Shown here: one piece after another, positions 9,804-19,520 of the stretch
Layout: each line of letters starts with the position of its first letter
How positions within the stretch are numbered: position 1 is the stretch's first letter
From: Candidatus Paraburkholderia kirkii
Lineage (GTDB): Bacteria > Pseudomonadota > Gammaproteobacteria > Burkholderiales > Burkholderiaceae
NCBI GenBank assembly: GCA_001189345.1
Contig: LFKV01000014.1
Location: 1 to 50,952, forward strand
DNA length: 50,952 nt
Reading direction: 5' to 3'
Notes under the pieces: generated by a model
Told to the model about the DNA's origin: nothing
Seen by the model: only the letters and a program-made list of their open reading frames with translations
The model's database searches: none
Position numbers and translations under genes: made by a program

Positions 9804-10166
9804 TTGCTCGCGCGCAGCGCGGAGAACCGGGAAGTGCCGGACAGCATGCCCGCGCTCTCGCGCGCGCTCGATGCGTGGGACGGGCGCGGCGTGCCCGATG
9901 AGCATGCGTTCGCCCTGCTCGCCGCCGGACTCAGAGAGGCCCAGCAGAGCGGACAGCTCGGCACCGTCGCGCGAAGGCTCAACTTCGCGCAGCCCGAGTT
10001 TCGCAGCCTGTTGATGTGCACCGCGCGCAGCGTCCGCGACGAAACGCCGAGCGCTTGGAAGCCGGCATTGATCGAGATGGACGAGCGTTGGAATTCGCCG
10101 GAGATCTGGCGGCCGCTGCCAGCCGCGCGCTCGTCTGAGCATGCTCAGGCCACCGCTTCGGCCTGA
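9804..10166 (+). CDS. Hypothetical protein, possibly truncated at both ends
   Basis: I do not recognise this protein. The open frame extends upstream to about 9698 without a good start; the nearest start is TTG at 9804. It is helical and alanine-rich, with SMPALSRALDAWDGRG, HAFALLAAGLREAQQ and FRSLLMCTARSVRDE, and no signal peptide or membrane segment. The end overlaps the end of the convergent Crp/Fnr gene by 22 bp. It may be a fragment of a larger gene. Confidence 0.4.
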   Translation: MLARSAENREVPDSMPALSRALDAWDGRGVPDEHAFALLAAGLREAQQSGQLGTVARRLNFAQPEFRSLLMCTARSVRDETPSAWKPALIEMDERWNSPEIWRPLPAARSSEHAQATASA

Positions 10167-10876
10167 CGGCGCGGCAGCATCCGGTCGAACTCGCGCTTGA
10201 CGATACCGTAGCACTCGCACGCGCGCTCTTCCAGGCCGGCGCGATCCAGTATCTTGATGCAGCCGCGGCTGTGGTGAATCAGGCCCGCGGCGTGCAGCTT
10301 GCCGGACGCTTCGGTCACGCCTTCTCGGCGCACGCCCAGCATGTCGCGATCATCTGCTGCGTCACGCGCAACTGGTCCGACGGCGTGCGGTCTGTCTGGA
10401 TCAGCAACCAGCGGCACAGTTGCTTCGAGAGCGAGTGATGGCGATTGCACGCGGCCGTCTGCGCGACCTGCGTGAGGAGAGCTTGCATGTACAGCATGCA
10501 TCACGCGGCGCAGGAAGTCCGAGCGGCCGAAGGCTTCGCGCAGGGCGCCCGCGCTCATGCGATACGCGAAGCCCGCGCACTGAACCTGCACGCGCGTCGG
10601 CATCGGGTCGCCACCCGTCAGTACCGGAACGCCCGACATCCCTTCGCGCCCGACCGCCGCGACCTCGACCGAGCCGCCGTCTTCCATCGTATGCAGGAGC
10701 GAGATGATCGCCGTGGTCGGGAAATACACGTGGTGGATGCGTTGTCCGGAATCGCAGAGCAACTGCTCGGTGCGCAACTGGACGAGTTCGAGATGAGGCG
10801 CGATGGCCTGCCATTCATGCGCCGGAAGCGCGCCCAACAAATGGTTGCCGTGCAGATCGGATTGTAGAGTCAACAT
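10145..10876 (-). pseudogene. Crp/Fnr-family transcriptional regulator, two frameshifts
   Basis: The N-terminal cyclic-nucleotide-binding-like domain runs from MLTLQSDLHGNHLLGALP through VYFPTTAIISLLHTMEDG and VEVAAVGREGMSGVPV. A 4-bp tandem duplication (GCAT twice, 10494-10501) breaks the frame at RRVM; deleting one copy restores MLYMQALLTQVAQTAACNRH. A missing base near 10344 shifts frame again before the recognition helix region MLGVRREGVTEASGKLHAAG. The C-terminus reads intact to EAVA. Target genes are unknown. Confidence 0.87.
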
Positions 10877-11631
10877 GTTCTTATGCTCTTGTCTGTGCGC
10901 TTCGCGCTTTTGCTTTTCTCTGGTTCGCAACGGGTTTCGTGCACGCTTCTGACGACGTTCATCGAACCCGTTGCGACCAGCCCCGTGACACGAACTCGCC
11001 GCTGTTTTTATGTTGGAGGATCGCGGTGATCTTCGTGCGTGGCCGTACATCAGCGAGAGCCGTGCCAGGAACCGCCAATCCTTATACCAGTAGTGTGCCC
11101 TTGCGAGCCGACGCGGCGAAGTGTCCGGCGTCCGCGATAAAAATTGATTCAATCGTGAAAGGCGACCTTCATACGGTAAGCGGACAACGCCTCGTCGCCG
11201 ACAAACGTTTTCGTCTGCGGAATGCCCGTGTGGTCTGCGCAGGGCGTTTGGCCGGGGTGTGGAGGAGCGCCCGTTCACGGGCGCGGAGTCCCCTGTCCGC
11301 CGGGGAAACGGGCTGCGTGCGAAAAATGTTGCAACCATGGTTATGGTCAGGGCTCGTCTGACCTGGCGACGGCGCGTCGGAGGCGGCGGAAGCCTTGTAC
11401 GGCGGGGCTTACGCAGAATTCGCCGCTCGCGTAGCGTCGTTTTGAAAGGTATTCGAAACCGAAAACAAGACGTGCGTAAAAATGTTGCATTGCGTACACG
11501 AATGCTGTTTTTGGCTCCGGAAATCCTCTTCGGGGTGTGAAACATGAATATGATTCATGTTTCATTGAACAACCTTCAGTCGTGGCTCGCGTCACCGTGC
11601 GTCGTCCTCAATCGATACGCACGGAGCGAAC
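10877..11631. other. Intergenic region without a convincing gene
   Basis: About 750 bp. Open frames here have no family resemblance that I can see and no good ribosome binding sites. No tRNA or IS end is recognisable. The only clear structure is the palindrome at 11539-11563. It may hold remains of a gene decayed beyond recognition. Confidence 0.5.
11539..11563. promoter_or_regulatory. Perfect 11-bp inverted repeat upstream of the aldolase gene
   Basis: GAAACATGAAT, three bases ATG, then the exact inverse ATTCATGTTTC. It lies about 70 bp upstream of the aldolase start in an A/T-richer stretch, with no T-run behind it, so an operator is more likely than a terminator. The cognate regulator is not identifiable. 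Confidence 0.5.
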
Positions 11632-12093
11632 ATGAGCGATTTCACGGAGCCAGCTGAAAAGATCATCGACTCCAAGGGCCGCGTTTCGATCTGTCAGCCC
11701 GAGCAGGCAGGGCCGATCTTTCCTCAACTGCCGAGGTTTTCAAGCCACGCCGAATATCGCCGATATTTGAAGGAGTATCTCGTCGGTGCGTGCCGCGCGT
11801 TCGCGCAGCAAGGTTTCGATTACGGTTTCGCGGGTCACCTGATGACCGTGCGCGATCCCGAAGGCCCGGTCTTTCCAGGACCAACCCGATGGCCATTCAC
11901 TTCTCGCAAGTGAGGGTCTCGAACCTGATCTGCGCGGACCATAGGGGGCAATGTGGTCGAAGGCCACTACGCGATTAACCGCGCGGGCTCCGTGCTGCAT
12001 GCGGTAGTGCACGAGCAGCATCGCCCGTTTCGTCGTTCCGGTGCGATCGACTGGAAGTCATGCCCGTATGATTGCGAGCCTGCGTGCAAATGA
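11632..12093 (+). pseudogene. Class II aldolase/adducin-family protein, frameshifted and truncated
   Basis: Begins MSDFTEPAEKIIDSKGRVS and continues EYLVGACRAFAQQGFDYGFAGHLMTVRDPE, typical of class II aldolase/adducin enzymes of about 260 residues. A frameshift near 11865 precedes TNPMAIHFSQVRVSNLICADH. One extra G in the GGGGG run near 11945 shifts it back to [24 protein letters not shown]. After that the family sequence, including the remaining zinc-binding histidines, is absent and the frame ends at 12093. Confidence 0.8.
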
Positions 12094-12136
12094 CATCCCG
12101 CGCAGACCTCACCCGATGACTTCAAGGAAGACCGCC

Positions 12137-12458
12137 ATGACGGCCGCAACGCAATTCGATCAGGTTTCTGTTATCAAACGCGCCAACGTCTACTTCGACG
12201 GCAAGTGCGTGTCGCACACCGTTCTCTTTGCCGATGGCACGAAAAAAACGCTCGGCATGATCCTGCCCGGAACCCTCAATTTCGGCACCGACGCGCCGGA
12301 ACTCATGGAAGTGCAGGCCGGGCAGTGCCGCATCCGCCTCGAAGGCAGCGACGAGTGGAAGACGTACTGCACGGGGGGCATCATTTTCGGTGCCCGGCAA
12401 GAGTCGCTTCGATATCGATGTGATCGAGACGCTCGATTACGTTTGCAGCTATCTCTGA
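12137..12458 (+). pseudogene. ppnP: Pyrimidine/purine nucleoside phosphorylase PpnP (DUF1255), frameshifted
   Basis: Small cupin-fold enzyme cleaving nucleosides with phosphate. [40 protein letters not shown] and [16 protein letters not shown] match the family. The frame is lost around 12370-12385, and the expected tail [20 protein letters not shown] reads in another frame to the stop at 12458. Otherwise full length (about 107 codons). Confidence 0.87.
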
Positions 12459-12493
12459 TTTTAAACAGGCGCACCAAGCGACAATGCGCGATC

Positions 12494-12546
12494 TGTCCAA
12501 TTTTTATTGATGTACACGTTTCGTGTACATCAATAAAAATTGGACA
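12494..12546. promoter_or_regulatory. Perfect 53-bp palindrome, likely operator of the AbiE-type operon
   Basis: Two 25-bp arms (12494-12518 and 12522-12546) are exact inverses around a central TTT. The arms are A/T-rich, unlike the neighbourhood, and each contains the smaller palindrome TGTACA. The right arm ends 14 bp before the antitoxin start codon. AbiEi antitoxins are known to repress their own operon by binding inverted repeats in the promoter, so this is the expected place for such an operator. As RNA it would form a strong hairpin that could also end ppnP transcripts. Confidence 0.75.
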
Positions 12547-12560
12547 AACAGGATTCCGTC

Positions 12561-13577
12561 ATGCCGCCCCGCGCCGCGCGTCAACTGGAGCAAATGGTCG
12601 AAGCCGCCGCCGCCGCCTTCAGCGACGCGACCGGCCTCGCCGCGCGCCGCGTGAAAACACCGGCGGGCGGCGCATACGACGCCACCATCGAATTCCGCAT
12701 CGGAACCGCGCGTTTCAAACGATCTGTGACCGTGCGCGAAGTCATCGACCGATACAGCGCGTTGTCGGCCATCGGCACGCCGGACGGCGAAAAACCCACG
12801 CTCGTCACCACGCATCTCTCGCCGAACATGATCCAGGCGTGTCGTGAAATGCACGTTGACGCGCTCGATCTGGCCGGCAACGCGAGCCTCATCGAAAGCA
12901 ATAGCGTCGTGATCGTTTCGGGCCGGCCGCGCGTCGCGGAAAGCAAAGCACGCCGCTCGCGAACATGGACCAAGTCGACGCTGCGCGTCACGCTTGCCTT
13001 GCTCATCGCGCCGCCGCTGCTCGAACGCGGCTACCGCGACATCGCACGGAGCGCGGGCGTCAGTCACGGCACGGCGCAAAACGCCGTGCGCGCGCTGCTC
13101 GATCATCGCGATGTCTTCGAGCGTCCGGACGGCCGCGGCCTGCAGTTCGCCGACAGGGAGCGGCTGATCGACGAATGGGTCACACTATATCCTCGGCAGT
13201 TGCGCGAATCGCTCGTGCTCGGGCGCTATCGCGCCGACTCGAACGACTGGTGGCGCGATGTCCCCGCCCTGCCGGATCAATGCCAGTTCGGCGGCGAGCC
13301 CGCCGCGGCGATACTCACGGAATATCTCAAGCCGGCGACGGTCACCGCCTACTGTGCCGACGCCGTGCCGCGCGAATGGATCATGAAAGCCCGGCTGCGC
13401 CCCGATCCCGCCGGAAACGTCGAATTCCTGCGCGCGCCCGTAAAGCTCGCGCTCGTCGACGGACTTCCGCCGAACGTCGTCGCGCCGCTGCTCGTGTATG
13501 CTGATCTCGTCGGAAGCGGCGACCCGCGCAATCTCGAAACCGCCAGGATGCTGCGTGAACGCTACCTTGCCGCTTGA
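12561..13577 (+). CDS. Type IV toxin-antitoxin AbiEi-family antitoxin
   Basis: An intact 338-residue protein starting [20 protein letters not shown], with AGGA upstream; a TTG start at 12540 would lie inside the palindrome and is less likely. Residues 40-125 with [12 protein letters not shown] resemble the nuclease-fold-like N-terminal part of large AbiEi homologues. Residues about 158-185 form a winged helix ([20 protein letters not shown]), followed by [20 protein letters not shown] and a DNWW-like segment ([12 protein letters not shown]) typical of the family. It overlaps the toxin gene by 23 bp, implying coupled translation. It should neutralise the toxin and repress the operon. It is one of the few intact genes in the first half of the window. 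Confidence 0.82.
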   Translation: MPPRAARQLEQMVEAAAAAFSDATGLAARRVKTPAGGAYDATIEFRIGTARFKRSVTVREVIDRYSALSAIGTPDGEKPTLVTTHLSPNMIQACREMHVDALDLAGNASLIESNSVVIVSGRPRVAESKARRSRTWTKSTLRVTLALLIAPPLLERGYRDIARSAGVSHGTAQNAVRALLDHRDVFERPDGRGLQFADRERLIDEWVTLYPRQLRESLVLGRYRADSNDWWRDVPALPDQCQFGGEPAAAILTEYLKPATVTAYCADAVPREWIMKARLRPDPAGNVEFLRAPVKLALVDGLPPNVVAPLLVYADLVGSGDPRNLETARMLRERYLAA

Positions 13578-14436
13578 ACTGCTGCCCCATCGGCCGCTTG
13601 CCGCAACGACCGCCGCGATGCTGCGCGAGGTCGCCGCCGCGTCGGAAGCGACGCACATCGCGTGGTTCGTCGGCGGCGCGAGCGCGCGCGACATCCTGCT
13701 CACGCACGTCCACGACATCGAGGAGATCCGCGCCACCGCCGACGTGGACATCGGCATCTCCATTCAGAGCTGGACGGGACACGAGGCGTTGCGGCACATG
13801 CTGATCGCATCGGGCAATTTCAAGACGCCGAAAGGCTCGGCGCATCGGCTCGACTACAGCGCACCCCAAACCGGCGAGCGCACCTGGCTCGACATCGTGC
13901 CGTTCGGTGGCGTTCAGAACGCGCGCGGCGAAATCGCCTGGCCGCCGGATCAATCGGTGCGCATGAACGTCGCGGGCTTCCGGCAAGCGCTCGACGCCGC
14001 GCTCGCCGTGCGCATCGCGGCGGATCTGGTCGTGCCGGTTGCGTCGCTGCCCGCGCAGGCCATGCTCAAGATCGTCGCGTGGCAGGACCGGCACGCGGCC
14101 GACCGCAAGGATGCGATCGATCTGCTCTTCCTGATGGCGTGCTATGCGCAGGCGGGCAATCTCGACCGGCTCTATTCCGATGCCTTCGATCTCGTCGAGC
14201 GGCACGGCCATGATCCGGACATCGCCAGCGCCGCGCTGCTCGGCCGCGATACGGCGGCCCTCGCCGGCGACGACCTCCGCACGCAAATTCTCGCGATCCT
14301 GCGCGTGGACGATCCCGCACCGCCGATTCTCGCGCACATGCTCAGCTCCCGCATGCCGGTCTTCGAAGCCGATACGGGCGAAAGAATCGCCGCGCACTTC
14401 GACGCGTTCAGGCTGGCATTCCGCGAGTCCGCATAA
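13555..14436 (+). CDS. AbiEii/AbiGii-type nucleotidyltransferase toxin
   Basis: An intact 293-residue protein. The GTG start at 13555 has AGGA 7-10 bp upstream, inside the antitoxin gene. The nucleotidyltransferase core is clear: FVGGASARD (Gly-Gly at 40-41), the metal-binding pair in TADVDIGIS (Asp63, Asp65) and the third acidic residue in TWLDIVPFGG (Asp113). Conserved Lys and Asp residues follow (LKIVAWQDRH, DRKDAIDLLF). AbiEii-like toxins modify tRNA or other targets with nucleotides and cause abortive infection or growth arrest. Partner and operon structure support the assignment; the actual substrate is unknown. Confidence 0.82.
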   Translation: MNATLPLELLPHRPLAATTAAMLREVAAASEATHIAWFVGGASARDILLTHVHDIEEIRATADVDIGISIQSWTGHEALRHMLIASGNFKTPKGSAHRLDYSAPQTGERTWLDIVPFGGVQNARGEIAWPPDQSVRMNVAGFRQALDAALAVRIAADLVVPVASLPAQAMLKIVAWQDRHAADRKDAIDLLFLMACYAQAGNLDRLYSDAFDLVERHGHDPDIASAALLGRDTAALAGDDLRTQILAILRVDDPAPPILAHMLSSRMPVFEADTGERIAAHFDAFRLAFRESA

Positions 14437-14445
14437 GGAAAGGCA

Positions 14446-14640
14446 TCAGCCGTTGCGGAACAGATAGCTGTACGCGTTGAGCGCGGGCACGCCGCCGAGA
14501 TGCGCGTAAAACACCTTCGAGCCCTCGGGGAACTCGCCGTCGCGCACCATCCGGATCATGCCGTCCATCGACTTGCCTTCGTAGACGGGATCGGTCAGCA
14601 CGCCTTCGAGCCGCGCGCAGAGACGGATCGCCTCCAGCGT
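14446..14640 (-). pseudogene. acdS: 1-aminocyclopropane-1-carboxylate (ACC) deaminase, C-terminal stump
   Basis: The last 64 codons of the PLP enzyme that degrades the ethylene precursor [23 protein letters not shown] then [20 protein letters not shown] and [19 protein letters not shown]. The other 270 or so residues, including the PLP lysine, are missing, and the sequence joins an IS3-family fragment at about 14640. The trait is typical of plant-associated Burkholderiaceae. Confidence 0.88.
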
Positions 14641-14926
14641 GCCTTCGTTAAAATCGGACTGAAGCCAGTAACGACACCCGTCAGAAGTCCGCAAAGCAAC
14701 GGGATGGCCGAGAGCTTCGTTAAAACGATGAAGCGTGATTACGTTTCGTGGATGCCGAAACCCGATGCCAGGACGGCGCTGCAAAATCTGGCCATCGCGT
14801 TCGACCACGATAACGAGTCACACCCGCATAGCGCCCTTAAATACCGCTCGCCGCGCGAGTTTCGTCGGCAAGCAAATCCTCCAACCTAAGCGGGACCGGC
14901 TGTCCGGTTATGCGGGAGCAAGTCCA
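14641..14926 (+). mobile_element. IS3-family (IS2-like) fragment, 3' end
   Basis: Contains the end of transposase OrfB with the last catalytic Glu ([20 protein letters not shown], then [20 protein letters not shown]) and a stop near 14889. It ends at 14926 in a terminal repeat that reads inward TGGACTTGCTCCCGCATAAC. This resembles the end at 50952 (TGGGCCGTCCCCCGCAAAAG inward), so both pieces belong to the same element type. Its left part is gone, and it joins the acdS and oprD stumps. Confidence 0.82.
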
Positions 14927-15552
14927 AGCGAGAAGCCGCGATAGGTCGGCGGCAGTGCGCGATTGTCGTGCGGCACGAGGAACGGGTTGTCGAAGAGCTG
15001 CTGGCCGTACTTGAGCACGGTATTCGACACGCGCGCCTTCACGTCCCACACGCCCGGATATGTCCACGCGAGCTGATTCGATCCGCCGCCGTCCGTGCCG
15101 ACGTGCACGCGATTGCCCGCGCCGTTGCCGCCGTTCAACTTGAGGCCGCCGAACAGGGATACGTCTCCGCCCAGTCCGATCAGCCCTTTCGTATAACCCG
15201 ATTCGAACATGGCCTGCGCGCCGAGCACCCATGCATCCTTCTTGCCCGCGCCCTTCAGATCGTCATGCTCGGTGAACGAACGCACCAGCAGATTCAGATG
15301 CGAATCCTCGATGAAGCCCTTCGATTTGGCCTGATTGCTCACGGGCGCATCGGCTTCGGTGTCGGGCGGCGCTTCCGTGTGACGCGAAGGCGCGTCGGAC
15401 GGGGTTCCATCGGCATGCGCGACGGCCGTCACGGCCATGACACCGCTGAACAACAAAATCGATAGCGCGAGTGAACGTTTTGTTTTTTCACGAAAAATCT
15501 CCACTTGTATTGATTCGACTGCTAACGGCTCGTTCAAAACTAAGGATTGCAA
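14927..15552 (-). pseudogene. OprD-family outer-membrane porin, N-terminal half
   Basis: The signal peptide KRSLALSILLFSGVMAVTA ends near AHA. The barrel start follows: GFIEDSHLNLLVRSF, DAWVLGAQAMFESGYTKG, WDVKARVSNTVLKYGQQLF and PPTYRGFS. OprD porins, which take up amino acids, peptides or aromatic acids, are over 400 residues; this stops at about 200 where the IS3-family end begins. The start is uncertain (Met at 15552, or a GTG nearer the signal peptide). Confidence 0.82.
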
Positions 15553-15703
15553 AACACCTCGCCCGGAAACCGAAGCGGTCTGGGCGGACAGGCGGATCGA
15601 CGGAACGGGAAAGGGACTGGCGGCGCTCGGCTACGCGGGCCGCCTCGATCATCGAGTGTTTATCGCGTGGGGATCATTTCCTCGCATGTCATGTGTTTTC
15701 TTT

Positions 15704-16673
15704 TCATGCAAATAGGCGCGCCGCCGACGAATCGGGCCCGAGCGCGCGCAACGCGGGCACTTCGTGCGCGCAGCGCGCCTGCGCCATCGGACAGCGCGTA
15801 TGAAACACGCAACCGGAAGACGGATCGATCGGGCTCGGAATGTCGCCTGAAAGAATCTGCACGACCTTGCCCCGCTCAATCGCCGGATCGGGGACCAGCA
15901 CCGCGGAGAGCAGCGCGCGCGTGTACGGATGGCGCGGCGCGTCGTAGAGCGCGTGCTTGTCCGCGAGCTCCATCACGCGGCCGAGGTACATCACCATCAC
16001 GCGGTCGGAAATGTAGCGCACCACGGCCAGATCGTGTGCGATGAAGATGAGCGCGAGCTTCATCTCCTTCTGCAGCGACTTGAGCAGATTGACGATCTGC
16101 GCCTGAATGGAGACGTCGAGCGCCGACACCGGCTCGTCGCAGATGACGAGCTTCGGCTCGACGATCAATGCCCGCGCAATGTCGATGCGCTGGCACTGCC
16201 CGCCCGAGAACTCGTGCGGGTAGCGATTGATCATCTGCTCGCGCAGGCCGACGCGGGCCATCATCGCGCGCATGCGGGCGTCGATCTCACGCCTGTTCAT
16301 CTCGGAGCGGCTCCGCGATGATCTGCCCGATCGTCATGCGCGGATCGAGCGACGCGAGCGGGTCCTGAAAGACCATCTGCACGTCGCTGCGCACGCGGTG
16401 CCATTCGCGCTTCGACGCGCGTGCGAGCCGCGCGCCCATCCACACGATGTCGCTACCCGTCGCGGGAATGAGGTTGAGGATCGCGCGCGACAAGGTGGAC
16501 TTACCGCAGCCCGACTCACCGACGACGCCGAGCGTCTCGCCGGCCTTCAGATCGAAGCTCACGCCGTCGACCGCCTTCAGCGTGCGGCGCGGCGCCCACG
16601 GCAGGCGGCGCTTCGGCTTCACCTGGAAATGCACGCGCATGTCACGCACGGAAAGAATCGTCGCGTCAGACAT
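15704..16673 (-). pseudogene. dppF: Dipeptide/oligopeptide ABC ATPase (DppF type), frameshifted
   Basis: Starts MSDATILSVRDMRVHFQVKP; Walker A is GESGCGKST and the Q-loop is MVFQDPLASLDPR. Around 16295 the frame breaks (a stop follows EPLRDEQA). The C-terminal two thirds read in another frame from MNRREIDARM: signature FSGGQCQRIDIARAL, Walker B LVICDEPVSALD, H-loop IFIAHD, and the Dpp-type C-terminal cysteine motif CVFHTRCPMAQARC. It is the last gene of the peptide-uptake operon. Confidence 0.88.
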
Positions 16674-17665
<992 letters not shown>

Positions 17666-17668
17666 GGG

Positions 17669-18565
17669 TCACCTGTCCTTCGGATCGAGCGCGTCGCGCA
17701 GGCCGTCGCTGACAAAATTGATGCAATAGAGCGTGACCGACAGCAGCGCCGCGGGGAACAGCAGAATCCACGGCGAGGCTTCCATCACGCCGACGCCGTC
17801 CTGGATCAGCACGCCCCAGCTCGTCATCGGCTCCTGCACGCCCAGGCCGAGAAACGACAGCACCGACTCCGTGAGGATGACGGCGGGCACGGTGACCGTC
17901 GTGTAGATCGCGACGATGCCGAGCAGGTTCGGCACCACGTGCCGCATGATGATGCTGATGCGCGAGGTCGGCACGCCGATCGCGCGCGCCGCCTCGACAT
18001 ACTCCTTCGAGCGGATCGAGAGCGTCTGGCCGCGCACGACGCGCGCCATGTCCATCCAGGAAAAGATCGTGATGGTAACCACGACGAGATAGAACTCGCG
18101 GCCGAGCAGCGTCACCATCAGGATCGCGATGAGCAGGTACGGAATGGCGTACATCATGTCGACGATGCGCATCATCGCGTTGTCCACGCGGCCGCCGACG
18201 AAGCCCGCCGTGGCGCCCCACACGATGCCGAGCGTGACGGACGTGAGCGTGGCGAGCGCGCCGATCATCAGCGAGACGCGGCCGCCGATCAGGCAGCGCA
18301 CGAGCAGGTCGCGGCCGGTGTCGTCGGTGCCGAAGAGATGCCAGTTCTCCAGCGTGGGCGGCGCGCTGGTCGCGTTCCAGTCGGTGGAATCGAACGCGTT
18401 CGGCAATAGCCACGGACCGGCGATGCACGCGAGCGTGATCAGCACGAGCAGCGCAAGGCTCACGACGGCCGCCCTGTTGCGCAGGAAACGCGCACGCGCG
18501 TCCTGCCACGGGCTGCGGCCCGCGACGGCCTTGTCGAGCATCGGTGCGAGAGAAGCAGTTTTCAT
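17669..18565 (-). CDS. dppC: Dipeptide/oligopeptide ABC permease (DppC type)
   Basis: An intact 298-residue inner-membrane protein. Start chosen at MKTASLAPMLDKAVAG rather than 14 codons upstream. It has an N-terminal membrane segment (AAVVSLALLVLITLACIAGP), the periplasmic HLFGTDDTGRDLL motif, and the EAA loop EAARAIGVPTSRIIMRHVVPN-like segment that contacts the ATPases. With DppB it should form the peptide channel, but neither ATPase of the operon is intact. Confidence 0.9.
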   Translation of the reverse strand: MKTASLAPMLDKAVAGRSPWQDARARFLRNRAAVVSLALLVLITLACIAGPWLLPNAFDSTDWNATSAPPTLENWHLFGTDDTGRDLLVRCLIGGRVSLMIGALATLTSVTLGIVWGATAGFVGGRVDNAMMRIVDMMYAIPYLLIAILMVTLLGREFYLVVVTITIFSWMDMARVVRGQTLSIRSKEYVEAARAIGVPTSRISIIMRHVVPNLLGIVAIYTTVTVPAVILTESVLSFLGLGVQEPMTSWGVLIQDGVGVMEASPWILLFPAALLSVTLYCINFVSDGLRDALDPKDR

Positions 18566-18575
18566 CAAGCGCCCC

Positions 18576-19496
18576 TTAGTAGCGGATCTTCGGGTCGAGC
18601 CACGCATACGCGAGATCGACCAGCAGGTTGAGCAGCACGGCGACCACCGTGACCAGCACGACGAGTCCGAGCACGAGCGTGTAATCGCGATTGGCCGCGC
18701 CGTTCACGATCAGCTTGCCGATGCCCGGCAGCGAGAACACCGATTCCGTGACGACCACCGCCGTGATCGACGAGATCGCGAGCGGGCCGATCACCGACAC
18801 AACGGGAATCAGCGTCGGCTTCAGCGCGTGACGCAGCACGATGGTACGCATCGGCAAACCCTTCGCGCGGGCGGTGCGGATGTAGTTCGTGTTGAGCACC
18901 TCGATCAGGCCCGCACGCGTCACGCGGCCGACGGTCGCGACGTTGATAATCGCCAGCAGCGCGACGGGCAGCACCATGTAGCGCACCTCGAAATCGTTCC
19001 AGCCGCCCGCGGGCAGCCACCTGAGCAGAATCGCGAAGACGAGGATCAGCACCGGCTCGAGCACAAACGACGGAAACACGTTGCCGGCGTTGCCGACGAG
19101 CATCAGCGTATGGTCCGCGAGGTTGTTGCGGCGCAAGGCCGCCATCGCGCCGAGCGCGACGCCCGTCACGATGGCGAGCAGCATCGCCGCGCCGCCGATC
19201 GCGAGCGACACCAGCAGCGCGCGCAGCACGAGGTCGTTGACGCTCCAGTCGGCATAGCGGAACGACGCGCCGAGATCGCCGTGCAGGAGACCGTCGGGGT
19301 AGAGCAGGTATTGCTTCCACAGCGGCTCGCCGAGGTAGTACTTCGCCTGGAGGTTGGCGAGCACTTCGGCGGACACCTTGCGCTCGCCGTCGAACGGCCC
19401 GCCGAGCGTCGCGTGCAGCAGCAGATAGCAGACCGTGACGACGATCAGAAGCGTCGGCAGCGTGAGCAGCACGCGCCGCAACGTGTATGACCACAT
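18576..19496 (-). CDS. dppB: Dipeptide/oligopeptide ABC permease (DppB type)
   Basis: An intact 306-residue integral membrane protein, MWSYTLRRVLLTLPTLLIVV onwards. It has LGDLGASFRY-like and EPLWKQYLLY segments after the first helix, and the EAA loop as YIRTARAKGLPMRTIVLRH. It ends LAYAWLDPKIRY as in the family. It lies 10 bp from dppC and downstream of the binding protein on the same strand. Confidence 0.9.
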   Translation of the reverse strand: MWSYTLRRVLLTLPTLLIVVTVCYLLLHATLGGPFDGERKVSAEVLANLQAKYYLGEPLWKQYLLYPDGLLHGDLGASFRYADWSVNDLVLRALLVSLAIGGAAMLLAIVTGVALGAMAALRRNNLADHTLMLVGNAGNVFPSFVLEPVLILVFAILLRWLPAGGWNDFEVRYMVLPVALLAIINVATVGRVTRAGLIEVLNTNYIRTARAKGLPMRTIVLRHALKPTLIPVVSVIGPLAISSITAVVVTESVFSLPGIGKLIVNGAANRDYTLVLGLVVLVTVVAVLLNLLVDLAYAWLDPKIRY

Positions 19497-19520
19497 GAGC
19501 GTTTCTCCCGTGCGTCAGTG

